Source of the DNA: Kitasatospora sp. GP82
Lineage (GTDB): Bacteria; Actinomycetota; Actinomycetes; Streptomycetales; Streptomycetaceae
Length of the DNA stretch: 46,961 nucleotides
Assembly: GCF_029892105.1 (NCBI RefSeq)
Contig: NZ_JARZAJ010000048.1
Coordinates: 1 to 46,961 of the forward strand
Direction of reading: 5' to 3'
Of this stretch, positions 21,766 through 29,027 are shown piece by piece (position 1 is the first letter of the stretch; every line of letters starts with the position of its first letter). The notes beneath the pieces are model-generated. The model worked only from the letters and a program-made list of their open reading frames with translations. It was not told the DNA's origin and ran no database searches. Both the position numbers and the translations under genes were made by a program.

Positions 21766-23178
21766 CTAGGACGCCTGGCTGACCGAGCTCATGTTGAACC
21801 CGGAGACGCGGACCGGCGGCATCGCGACCCGGTTGAAGTAGTCGCCCCACTCGCGCGGCAGGCACGGCTCGGTGCGGCCGACCTCGGTGATCCGGCCGAG
21901 CAGGTCCACCGGCGACTCGTTGAAGCGGAAGTTGTTCACCGCGCCGACCACCTCGCCGTTCTCGACCAGGTAGACGCCGTCCCGGGTGAGGCCGGTGAGC
22001 AGCAGCGTGGCCGGGTCCACCTCGCGGATGTACCAGAGGCAGGTGAGCAGCAGGCCGCGCTCGGTGCGCGCGATCATCTCGTCCAGCGTGGGGGCGGCCG
22101 ACTGGTCGGCCGTCTCCAGGACGAGGTTGTCGATGGGCGGGGTGAGCGGCAGGCCGGTGAGGTCGGCCGAGTGGCGGGTGGTGATGAGGTTGACCAGCTC
22201 GCCGTCGCGGATCCAGTCGGTGGCGGTCAGCGGCAGGCCGTTGTCGAAGACCGACGCGGAGTCGCCGGAGCTGTGGGCGAGCACGAACGGCGGGGCCTGA
22301 AGGCCGGGTTCGGCCGGGTCGGCGCGCAGCGTCAGCGGCAGCTCGGTGAGCTTCTCGCCGATCCTGGTGGCCCCGCCGGTCTTGCTGAAGACGGTCTGGC
22401 CCTCGGCGGCGTCCCGCCCGCCGGAGGACCAGTGCAGGTAGACCATCAGGTCGGCGACGGCGGAGGGCGGCAGCAGGGTCTCGTACCGGCCCGCGGGCAG
22501 GTCGACCTTCTTCTGGCCCCAGGCGAGGCGCTGGGTGAGCTGCTCGTGCAGCTCGGGGACGTTCACGTCCCGGAAGTCCCGGGTGGCGGCACCGGCCCAG
22601 GCGGAGGCGCCGAGGTCGGCCGTCTTCGCGTTGATCTCCACCGATCCGGTGGGCTGGTCGTGGCGCAGCCGCAGACCGCTGGAGGTGCCCAGGTAGCTGG
22701 TGGTGAACTCGTGGCTGGCGAAGCCGTACAGCAGCTGGCCGGCCGTGCGGGCGCGGGCGAAGGCCTCGCCCAGGGCCGGGGCGAACTCGGCGAAGACCTC
22801 GATGGAGGTCTCCACGGGCGCCTCGGTGAAGCCGTACCCGGAGGCGGCGGGCGCGGACGGGCGGTCGGCGACCAGCGGCTGGGCGTCCTCGGCCGGTTCG
22901 GCGGCGCGGGCGGCCTCCTCGGCGGCCCGGACCAGGCTCTCGACCTCGTCCAGCGTGACGGCTTCACGGGCGACCACGCCGGCGGAGGTGCCGTCCGGGC
23001 CCTCGACGGTGGCGATGACGGTCAGCCGGCGGCCCCGGGTGACGCCGTTGGTGGTGAGGGCGTTGGCCGCCCAGCGGAGGTTGGCACTGGACGTCTCGTC
23101 GGCGATCACCACACAGCCGTCGGTGCGGGAGAGTTCCAGGGCGCGCTCGACCAGCTCGTGGGGCGCAATCGCGTTCAT
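21766..23178 (-). CDS. tldE: TldE/PmbA-type subunit of the TldD/TldE protease
   Basis: The 470-residue protein belongs to the TldD/PmbA superfamily. It lacks the HExxxH zinc motif of TldD, as expected for the E subunit, which contributes to the substrate cavity. Family landmarks include ELSRTDGCVVIADETSSANLRWAAN near residue 15, GYGFTEAPVETS, FVLAHSSGDSASVFDNGLPLTATDWIRDG near 295, and LLLTCLWYIREVDPATLLLTGLTRDGVYLVENGEV near 395. Together with TldD it degrades unfolded peptides or removes leader peptides from modified natural products. The ATG shares a base with the tldD stop (TGATG), so the subunits are coupled. Confidence 0.92.
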   Translation of the reverse strand: MNAIAPHELVERALELSRTDGCVVIADETSSANLRWAANALTTNGVTRGRRLTVIATVEGPDGTSAGVVAREAVTLDEVESLVRAAEEAARAAEPAEDAQPLVADRPSAPAASGYGFTEAPVETSIEVFAEFAPALGEAFARARTAGQLLYGFASHEFTTSYLGTSSGLRLRHDQPTGSVEINAKTADLGASAWAGAATRDFRDVNVPELHEQLTQRLAWGQKKVDLPAGRYETLLPPSAVADLMVYLHWSSGGRDAAEGQTVFSKTGGATRIGEKLTELPLTLRADPAEPGLQAPPFVLAHSSGDSASVFDNGLPLTATDWIRDGELVNLITTRHSADLTGLPLTPPIDNLVLETADQSAAPTLDEMIARTERGLLLTCLWYIREVDPATLLLTGLTRDGVYLVENGEVVGAVNNFRFNESPVDLLGRITEVGRTEPCLPREWGDYFNRVAMPPVRVSGFNMSSVSQAS

Positions 23179-24770
23179 CAGTGACCCGCCTCCTGCTGGG
23201 TGTTGAGCACATTGACGTTGCGGAAGAGCGCGGACGGGCAGCCGTGGCTGACCGCCGCGATCTGGCCGGGCTGGGCCTTGCCGCAGTTGAAGGCACCGCC
23301 GAGGACGTAGGTCTGCGGACCGCCGACGGCGCTCATCGAGCCCCAGAAGTCGGTGGTGGTCGCCTGGTAGGCGAAGTCCCTGACCTGACCGGCGAGTCGG
23401 CCGTTCCTGATGGCGAAGGCGCGCTGGCCGGTGAACTGGAAGTTGTACCGCTGCATGTCGATGGACCACGAACGGTCGCCGACGATGTACAGGCCGTTCT
23501 CCACGTCCGAGATCAGGCCCTCGGTGCCGGGGCCGTCCGCGACCGGCTGGAGCGAGACATTGGCCATCCGCTGCACCGGGACGTGCAGGGGCGAGTCGGC
23601 GAAGGCGCAGCCGTTGGAGCGGCCCAGGCCCTGCTGCCTGGCCATCGCCCGGTCCAGCTGGTAGCCGACCAGGGTGCCGTCCTTGATCAGGTCCCAGGAC
23701 TGGGCGGCCACCCCCTCGTCGTCGTAGCCGATGGTGGACAGGCCGTGCTCGGCGGTGCGGTCACCGGTGACGTGCATCAGCTCGGAGCCGTACCTGAGCG
23801 AGCCCAGCTTGTCGAAGGTGGCGAAGGAGGTGCCCGCGTAGGCGGCCTCGTAGCCGAGCGCGCGGTCCAGCTCGGTGGCGTGGCCGATCGACTCGTGGAT
23901 GGTCAGCCAGAGGTTGGACGGGTCGATCACCAGGTCGTAGTGGCCGGCCGCCACGCTCGGGGCCTTCATCTTCTCGGCCAGCAGCTCGGGGAGTTCGGCC
24001 AGTTCGGCGTCCCAGTCCCAGGCGCTGCCGCTGAGGCCGCCTCCATCGGGGGACGGTCCCCGGACCCCCGCGAGATACTCCCAACCCCGGCCCACCGGCG
24101 GCGCGATGGTGCGCATCGACTCGAAGGCGCCGCTCTGCTCGTCCACCGACGTGGCCTCCAGCCACGGGTGCAGGCGGATGCGCTGCTGGGTGGTGACGGT
24201 GCCCGCGGTGTCCGCGTAGAACTTGTTCTCCTGCACCGTCAGCAGAGCGGCCTGGACGTGCGAGACGCCCCGGGCGGCCAGCAGACGGCTGCTCCAGTCG
24301 GCGAGCAGCGCCGTCTTCTCGGCGTCCGGCACCTCGAAGGGGTTGATCTCGTACGAGGAGACCCAGGTGGCGTCGGCGTGCACGGGCTCCTCGGCCAGCT
24401 CCACCAGCTCCTTGGCTCCGGCCGCGCGGCTGATCCCACCGGAGAGCCGGGCCACGGCGACCGCCTGCTCGGCGACCCTGGCGGCGGCGTCGGTGGTGAG
24501 GTCCACCCCGGCGGCGAAGCCCCAGGCGCCGTCCAGCAGGACCCGGACGGCGAAGCCGAGATTGACGCTGTCGGAGGAGCCGGCCGGGCGGGCGTCGCGC
24601 AGCCGCCAGGAGGCGCTGCGGACCCGCTCAAGGCGGAAGTCGGCGTGTTCGACGCCGAGTTGGCGGGCGCGGCTGAGGGCGGCGTCCGCGAGCCCGCGCA
24701 GCGGGTAGGCGAGGAACAGCGGATCGACGGCGCGGCCGTGCGGTGTGCCGGCGCTGGATGTGGGCGGCAT
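23178..24770 (-). CDS. tldD: TldD metalloprotease subunit
   Basis: The 530-residue protein contains the zinc motif HESIGH followed by ATELDRAL, with the third ligand probably the Cys of SHGCPS near residue 510. Flanking family marks are DLVIDPSNLWLTIHESIGH, ADSPLHVPVQRMANVSLQP and ENGLYIVGDRSWSIDMQRYNFQFTGQ. It forms a heterodimer with TldE that cuts small unfolded peptides. Around 24047-24075 the gene carries a GC-rich palindromic stretch encoding GVRGPSPDGGG just after WEYLA. It looks like an in-frame insertion in a surface loop, since DNA of this kind resembles intergenic elements. An inverted repeat precedes the gene. No RiPP precursor gene was found nearby. Confidence 0.92.
   Translation of the reverse strand: MPPTSSAGTPHGRAVDPLFLAYPLRGLADAALSRARQLGVEHADFRLERVRSASWRLRDARPAGSSDSVNLGFAVRVLLDGAWGFAAGVDLTTDAAARVAEQAVAVARLSGGISRAAGAKELVELAEEPVHADATWVSSYEINPFEVPDAEKTALLADWSSRLLAARGVSHVQAALLTVQENKFYADTAGTVTTQQRIRLHPWLEATSVDEQSGAFESMRTIAPPVGRGWEYLAGVRGPSPDGGGLSGSAWDWDAELAELPELLAEKMKAPSVAAGHYDLVIDPSNLWLTIHESIGHATELDRALGYEAAYAGTSFATFDKLGSLRYGSELMHVTGDRTAEHGLSTIGYDDEGVAAQSWDLIKDGTLVGYQLDRAMARQQGLGRSNGCAFADSPLHVPVQRMANVSLQPVADGPGTEGLISDVENGLYIVGDRSWSIDMQRYNFQFTGQRAFAIRNGRLAGQVRDFAYQATTTDFWGSMSAVGGPQTYVLGGAFNCGKAQPGQIAAVSHGCPSALFRNVNVLNTQQEAGH
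24047..24070. repeat. Palindromic GC-rich insert inside tldD
   Basis: CGGGGG and CCCCCG arms flank a nested perfect palindrome GGGGAC-G-GTCCCC (24049-24061). It keeps the reading frame and adds a Gly/Pro/Ser-rich segment to the protein. Confidence 0.5.
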
Positions 24771-24799
24771 CGGGCTCCCTGGTTCGAGTCGATGGTCGG

Positions 24800-24833
24800 G
24801 GTGCGGGTGCCTATGTACAGAGGTACCCGCACC
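24800..24833. promoter_or_regulatory. Inverted repeat upstream of tldD
   Basis: GGTGCGGGTGCCT (24800-24812) and AGGTACCCGCACC (24821-24833) are inverted with one mismatch around 8 nt, 30 bp before the tldD start. It is a candidate operator or leader hairpin. Confidence 0.45.
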
Positions 24834-25047
24834 GCATCATGTCCGGTCCACCGGGTTATCGGCCAGGCAATTTCCCGCCTCGGGCAGGCGGGTTGGCAGA
24901 CAGGGGGGCGGCGAGCCCTGCACTGTCCGGTGCGGCGCTGCCCGATCGGCCATGGACCACCCAGGGGCGAGGGGCCCTGCCTGGTCAAGCGTGCGCGGGC
25001 GACCCTGCACCTTCGTAGGGGGCAGGTCGCGCAGGCAGTTGATCAAG

Positions 25048-25064
25048 CAGAGCCCCGCGCCCCT
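25048..25064. repeat. Dispersed repeat CAGAGCCCCGCGCCCCT, copy 1
   Basis: This is an exact 17-bp copy, also found at 31220 and 37358, located 20 bp beyond the stop of the MBL hydrolase gene. Confidence 0.7.
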
Positions 25065-25083
25065 TGAGGTCTGCCCGTTGCCG

Positions 25084-26229
25084 CTAGAGGGCCTCCCACC
25101 AGCCGTCCAGCTCGGGGGGGTTGTCCACGTCCACCCGCTCGCCGGGGCGGGGGACGGCAAGTGGGACGGCCTGGGACTTGGCCTCGGCAAGCAGCCGCTC
25201 GATCGGCTCGGCCCACGGGTGCAGGCCGAGGGTGAAGGTGCACCAGTGCACCGGGACGAGTAGCCCGGCGCGAAGGTCGAGGTGGGCCCGGACGGCGTCC
25301 TCCGGGGTCATGTGGATGTCGGCCCAGGCCTCGTCGTACGCGCCGACCTGGACCAGGGCGGCGTCGAACGGGCCGTGCCGGTCGCCGATCTCCGCATAAC
25401 CCTCGAAGTAGCCGGAGTCGCCGGTGTAGTAGACCTTGCGGTTCGGCCCGGCGATCACCCAGGAGCCCCAGAGGGTGGTGTTGCGGGTGGTGCCCCGGCC
25501 GGAGAAGTGGTGGGCGGAGGTCAGGGTGAGGGTGAGCTCCCCGAGGGTGCAGGTCTCGTCCCAGTCGAGCTCGATGATCCGGTGCTCGGGCACACCCCAG
25601 CGGCGCAGGTGGCCGCCGATGCCCAACGGCACCGCGAAGGGCGCGGACTGACCGGCCACCAGCCGCTTCACGGTCGCCATGTCGAGGTGGTCGTAGTGGT
25701 CGTGCGAGATCAGCACCGCATCGACCTGCGGCAGGTCCTCCAGCTCGACGGGCACCGGGTGCAGCCGCTTGGGGCCGAGCTGCGCGACGGGGGAGCAGCG
25801 TTCGCTCCACACCGGGTCGAGCAGCACCCGCTGACCCTCGATCTCCACCAGCGCGGAGGCGTGCCCGTACCAGGTGATCTCGACGCCCTCGGCGGCAGGG
25901 CGGCGGGCGCCGCCCTCGGGGACGACCACCGGCACCGGTCGGACGGGCTGCCGGCCCTCGCGCTCGAACAGCAGGCGGTGCAGCGTGGCCCGGTCGGTCG
26001 GCGGGCCGGGAGGCGTCGCACCGGCCAGGGCGGAGGGAGCGTTGTGGAAGACGCCGTCGGCGAACTGCGGAGAGTTGCGGATCCGGTCGTCGTTCCGGGC
26101 GTCGGGGCGGCGCCCGAAGGCGGCGGGCACTTCGCGCAGCGCCCAGGCGGTGGCGCCGACCGTGAGGGCCAGGGCGGTGATGGCCGGAAGCCGTAGCCGG
26201 CTGCCGCTGCTCGGGTTTGGCTTGCTCAT
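25084..26229 (-). CDS. MBL-fold metallo-hydrolase, NAPE-PLD/UlaG-like, membrane-anchored
   Basis: The 381-residue protein has an N-terminal helix (about 11-30, LRLPAITALALTVGATAWAL) that may anchor it or serve as a signal. The metallo-beta-lactamase domain follows: ITWYGHASALVEIEGQRVLLDPVW, the metal motif SHDHYDHLD (HxHxDH), YYTGDSGYFEG with the bridging Asp, and LVPVHWCTFTLGLHPW. The long family resembles N-acyl-phosphatidylethanolamine phospholipase D and UlaG. A hydrolytic reaction on a phosphodiester or lactone is expected, but the substrate is not known. The region before the first conserved strand, about 110 residues, is typical of the NAPE-PLD-like subgroup. It is a single gene, transcribed away from fabG. 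Confidence 0.88.
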   Translation of the reverse strand: MSKPNPSSGSRLRLPAITALALTVGATAWALREVPAAFGRRPDARNDDRIRNSPQFADGVFHNAPSALAGATPPGPPTDRATLHRLLFEREGRQPVRPVPVVVPEGGARRPAAEGVEITWYGHASALVEIEGQRVLLDPVWSERCSPVAQLGPKRLHPVPVELEDLPQVDAVLISHDHYDHLDMATVKRLVAGQSAPFAVPLGIGGHLRRWGVPEHRIIELDWDETCTLGELTLTLTSAHHFSGRGTTRNTTLWGSWVIAGPNRKVYYTGDSGYFEGYAEIGDRHGPFDAALVQVGAYDEAWADIHMTPEDAVRAHLDLRAGLLVPVHWCTFTLGLHPWAEPIERLLAEAKSQAVPLAVPRPGERVDVDNPPELDGWWEAL

Positions 26230-26670
26230 CCGCTCTCTTCGCTTTCCTTGTCACCGGTGGTGGCCCGGCGGATCTCTCCGCAGACGGCAACCATGCACTA
26301 CCTCGGGGGCGTGGGGCCCTGCGGAGCCGCCTGCGCGTGCGGGCAGCTCTGCAACTCCGCGGCCGGCTGGTCTTCGCGTCCCGACATAGTCGGGGCAGAT
26401 GGGCCCTGAAGGCAACGGGCCCGGTGGGGTGGGTTGTTCCCACTTCGGACCGGTTCTCCCGGTGGAGCGGGGCCGGATCCGTTCCGTGCACGCATTGTCG
26501 GAACACGACAGATCGAGGTAGGCGGACCTGTCGGAGCCGGATTCGTCGCAGCCTCAGCAGGACCGATACCGTCACACTGCGTACGCGTTCATGCGAACGG
26601 CTGCGGCCCGGCCGGCACCCCACGTGCCAGTCCTCGGAGGCCGCCGAAAACTACGGAGAGAGGTGGATCG
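26230..26670. other. Non-coding 441-bp divergent region between the MBL hydrolase and fabG genes
   Basis: In-frame codons exist ahead of fabG but translate to a Pro/Gly/Arg-rich sequence unlike FabG, so no gene is called. A small palindrome, CCCGAC-ATA-GTCGGG (26380-26394), is present. The 3' end carries GGAGAGAGG (26655-26663), the fabG ribosome site. The stretch should hold both divergent promoters; none could be placed with confidence. Confidence 0.5.
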
Positions 26671-27390
26671 TTGAGCCGCTCGGTTCTCGTCACCGGAGGT
26701 AACCGGGGCATCGGCCTCGCGATCGCCCTTGCCTTCGCCGAGGCGGGGGACAAGGTCGCCATCACCAGCCGCTCGGGCGAGATCCCGGAAGAGCTGGCGA
26801 AGCACGGTGCGATCGCCGTCCGCTGTGACATCAACGACGCCCAGCAGGTGGACGCGGCCTTCACCGAGGTCGAGGCCGCCAACGGTCCGGTCGAGGTGCT
26901 GGTGGCCAACGCGGGCATCACCAAGGACACCCTGCTGCTCCGCATGACGGAGGAGGACTTCAGCTCCGTCCTGGACACCAACCTCACCGGCACCTTCCGG
27001 GTGGTCAAGCGGGCCTCGGCGAAGATGCTGCGGGCGCGCAAGGGCCGCATCGTGCTGATCTCCTCGGTGGTCGGTCTCAGCGGTTCTCCCGGGCAGGCCA
27101 ACTACGCGGCCTCCAAGGCCGGTCTGGTCGGCTTCGCCCGCTCGCTCGCCCGTGAGCTCGGCGCGCGCAACATCACCGTCAACGTGGTCGCCCCCGGCTT
27201 CGTGGACACCGACATGACCGCGGTGCTCAGCGAGGAGCGCCGTAAGGAGATCGTCGCCGGTGTGCCGCTCGGTCGTTACGCTGCACCGGCCGAGATCGCG
27301 TCCGCGGTGCGTTTCCTCTCCTCGGACGAGGCCGCATACATCACCGGAGCCGTCGTTCCCGTCGACGGCGGATTGGGCATGGGTCACTGA
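26671..27390 (+). CDS. fabG: 3-oxoacyl-ACP reductase FabG
   Basis: The 239-residue SDR starts at a TTG. The sequence from there (MSRSVLVTGGNRGIGLAIA) is exactly where actinobacterial FabG proteins begin, and GGAGAGAGG is 7 nt upstream. It has the dinucleotide motif TGGNRGIG, NAG at 80-82, and the catalytic set S132, Y145 and K149 (NYAASK). The end, PVDGGLGMGH, is the classical FabG C-terminus. It reduces 3-oxoacyl-ACP with NADPH in type II fatty acid synthesis. Only 3 nt separate it from fabI, so two reductive steps of the cycle are co-expressed. Earlier start codons would add non-conserved sequence. Confidence 0.95.
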   Translation: MSRSVLVTGGNRGIGLAIALAFAEAGDKVAITSRSGEIPEELAKHGAIAVRCDINDAQQVDAAFTEVEAANGPVEVLVANAGITKDTLLLRMTEEDFSSVLDTNLTGTFRVVKRASAKMLRARKGRIVLISSVVGLSGSPGQANYAASKAGLVGFARSLARELGARNITVNVVAPGFVDTDMTAVLSEERRKEIVAGVPLGRYAAPAEIASAVRFLSSDEAAYITGAVVPVDGGLGMGH

Positions 27391-27393
27391 AAC

Positions 27394-28161
27394 ATGAGCG
27401 GAATCCTTGAGGGCAAGCGCATCCTGATCACTGGTGTGCTGATGGAGTCCTCCATCGCCTTCCACACCGCCAAGCTCGCCCAGGAGCAGGGGGCCGAGAT
27501 CATCCTCACGGCCTTCCCCCGCCCCAGCCTGACCGAGCGGATCGCCAAGAAGCTGCCGAAGCCGGTGAAGGTGCTGGAGCTCGACGTCTCCAGCGAGGAG
27601 CAGCTGGCCGGTATCGCGGACCAGGTGCGTGAGCACCTGCCCACCCTCGACGGCATCGTCCACTCGATCGGCTTCGCCCCGCAGGACGCGCTGGGCGGCA
27701 ACTTCCTGAACACCCCGTGGGAGTCCGTGGCGACCGCGATGAACGTCTCCGCGTTCTCGCTGAAGGCGCTGACCATGGCGCTGCTGCCGCTGATGCAGGA
27801 CGGCGGCTCGGTGGTCGGCCTGACCTTCGACGCGCAGTTCGCCTGGCCGAAGTACGACTGGATGGGCCCGGCCAAGGCCGCGCTGGAGGCCACCTCCCGC
27901 TACATGGCCCGCGACCTCGGCGAGCGCAACATCCGGGTCAACCTGGTCTCGGCCGGACCGATCGGCTCGATGGCCGCCAAGTCCATCCCGGGCTTCGCGG
28001 ACCTGGCCGCCACCTGGGACAGCCGCTCCCCGCTGAAGTGGGACCTGGCCGACCCGGAGCCGGCCGGCCGCGGTGTGGTCGCGCTGCTCTCGGACTGGTT
28101 CCCGAAGACCACCGGCGAGATCGTCCACGTGGACGGCGGCCTGCACGCCATCGGCGCCTGA
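27394..28161 (+). CDS. fabI: Enoyl-ACP reductase FabI
   Basis: The 255-residue protein shows the FabI version of the SDR fold: GVLMESSIAFHTAKLAQEQGAEI near residue 14 (divergent glycine motif), HSIGFAP near 90, and the catalytic Y154-x6-K161 in KYDWMGPAK, the spacing that separates FabI from FabG. GPIGSMAAKSIPGF near 195 is the flexible substrate-binding loop. It performs the last reduction of each fatty-acid elongation round, using NADH. In close mycobacterial relatives (InhA) this is the isoniazid/triclosan target. It forms an operon with fabG and ends in a strong terminator. Confidence 0.96.
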   Translation: MSGILEGKRILITGVLMESSIAFHTAKLAQEQGAEIILTAFPRPSLTERIAKKLPKPVKVLELDVSSEEQLAGIADQVREHLPTLDGIVHSIGFAPQDALGGNFLNTPWESVATAMNVSAFSLKALTMALLPLMQDGGSVVGLTFDAQFAWPKYDWMGPAKAALEATSRYMARDLGERNIRVNLVSAGPIGSMAAKSIPGFADLAATWDSRSPLKWDLADPEPAGRGVVALLSDWFPKTTGEIVHVDGGLHAIGA

Positions 28162-28175
28162 ACCTGGCGTACCCA

Positions 28176-28208
28176 GCAAGCCCCGGACCACTGCGGTCCG
28201 GGGCTTGC
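28176..28208. terminator. Terminator after fabG-fabI
   Basis: A 14-bp perfect stem (28176-28189 with 28195-28208) with a 5-nt loop lies between fabI and the convergent GntR gene. It probably serves both. Confidence 0.8.
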
Positions 28209-28213
28209 CCGCG

Positions 28214-28888
28214 TCAGGACTCGGTACGGCCGCAGGCGCCGATCGCGGAACCGGCCTCCGCGGAGGCGCGCTGGGCGTCCCGGGTCCGGATCGCGTCGAT
28301 GATCCCGTCGTGCCCGATGTACCGCTCGGCGACCAGCTCCGGGCCGACGTCGTGCCGCAGGTGCGCCCGCATCACCTCGCCGAGGTCCGCGTACACCGCC
28401 GCGATCACGTCGTTGTGGGCCGCCGCCACCACGGCCTGGTGGAAGGCGGCGTCCGCCTGGACGAAGTCCTCCGGGTCGCCCAGTGCCCAGGCCGCGTCGC
28501 GTCTGGCCAGGGTCGTCTCCATCAGCGTCAGGTCCCGCTCGGTGCGGCGGACGGCGGCCAGCCCGGCGGCCGCGCTCTCCAGCACCGACCGCAGCTCGGC
28601 GACCTGGTCCTGGTCGGCGTCGGCGAACCGGCGGTGCATCACCCCGGCCAGCTCGCTGGTGGCCAGCACATACGTCCCCGAGCCCTGGCGGATGTCCAGC
28701 AGCCCGTTGTGCGCCAGCGCCCGCACCGCCTCCCGGACGGTGTTGCGGGCCACCCCCAGCTGCTCGACCAGCGCCGCCTCGGTTGGGATCCGTGAGCCGA
28801 CCGGCCATTCGCCCGAGGTGATCTGGGCGCGGAGCTGCGCGATCACCTGATCGGACAGCGGCGTTCGCCGGGTGGCTGACAGCACCAT
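28214..28888 (-). CDS. GntR-family (FadR subgroup) transcriptional regulator
   Basis: The 224-residue protein has an N-terminal winged helix (residues 10-75: LSDQVIAQLRAQITSGEWPVGSRIPTEAALVEQLGVARNTVREAVRALAHNGLLDIRQGSGTYV), diagnostic of GntR. A C-terminal all-helical FCD domain follows, with metal-type residues DAAFHQAVVAAAHNDV and the conserved Arg/His pattern. FCD proteins sense small organic acids or cyanate-like ligands. It is divergent from an MFS exporter whose -10 box is covered by a 19-bp palindrome, the likely binding site. It may also repress itself. AGGAG lies 9 nt ahead of the ATG. Confidence 0.9.
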   Translation of the reverse strand: MVLSATRRTPLSDQVIAQLRAQITSGEWPVGSRIPTEAALVEQLGVARNTVREAVRALAHNGLLDIRQGSGTYVLATSELAGVMHRRFADADQDQVAELRSVLESAAAGLAAVRRTERDLTLMETTLARRDAAWALGDPEDFVQADAAFHQAVVAAAHNDVIAAVYADLGEVMRAHLRHDVGPELVAERYIGHDGIIDAIRTRDAQRASAEAGSAIGACGRTES

Positions 28889-28995
28889 GGACTCTGTCTC
28901 CTGCGGTGTGAGGGTCTGTTGCTGCTCGCGGGGTCGTGCCTGACGGCGGACCTGGTCGCGGGGAAGCCCTGATGAAGCTCAGGATACCGGGGTGT

Positions 28996-29024
28996 ATGAA
29001 TTCATCCCATCATTCTATGATGGG
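28996..29024. promoter_or_regulatory. Operator palindromes overlapping the MFS exporter promoter
   Basis: CCCATCATTCTATGATGGG (29006-29024) is a perfect 8-3-8 palindrome. It contains the exporter's -10 box TATGAT (29016-29021), 6 nt before a leaderless ATG at 29028. Directly upstream is a second perfect palindrome, ATGAATTCAT (28996-29005). Binding of the neighbouring GntR repressor here would block transcription. Confidence 0.7.
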
Positions 29025-29027
29025 CGC

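Larger units (their letters stand above)
24771..25083. other. Non-coding stretch upstream of tldD
   Basis: No gene is supported in these 313 bases. They hold the inverted repeat at 24800-24833 just upstream of tldD, a CCAGGGGCGAGGGGCC repeat-like unit near 24960, and one exact copy of the CAGAGCCCCGCGCCCCT repeat at 25048-25064, next to the end of the MBL hydrolase gene. Confidence 0.5.

Noticed and set aside
21198..24770. RiPP (modified peptide) cluster around TldD/TldE
   Set aside because: No precursor peptide, cyclodehydratase, lanthipeptide synthetase or radical-SAM maturase lies next to the protease genes; MoaA nearby is a cofactor enzyme.
26434..26670. N-terminal extension of FabG
   Set aside because: The extra residues are not FabG-like; the TTG at 26671 has a strong ribosome site and matches known FabG N-termini.
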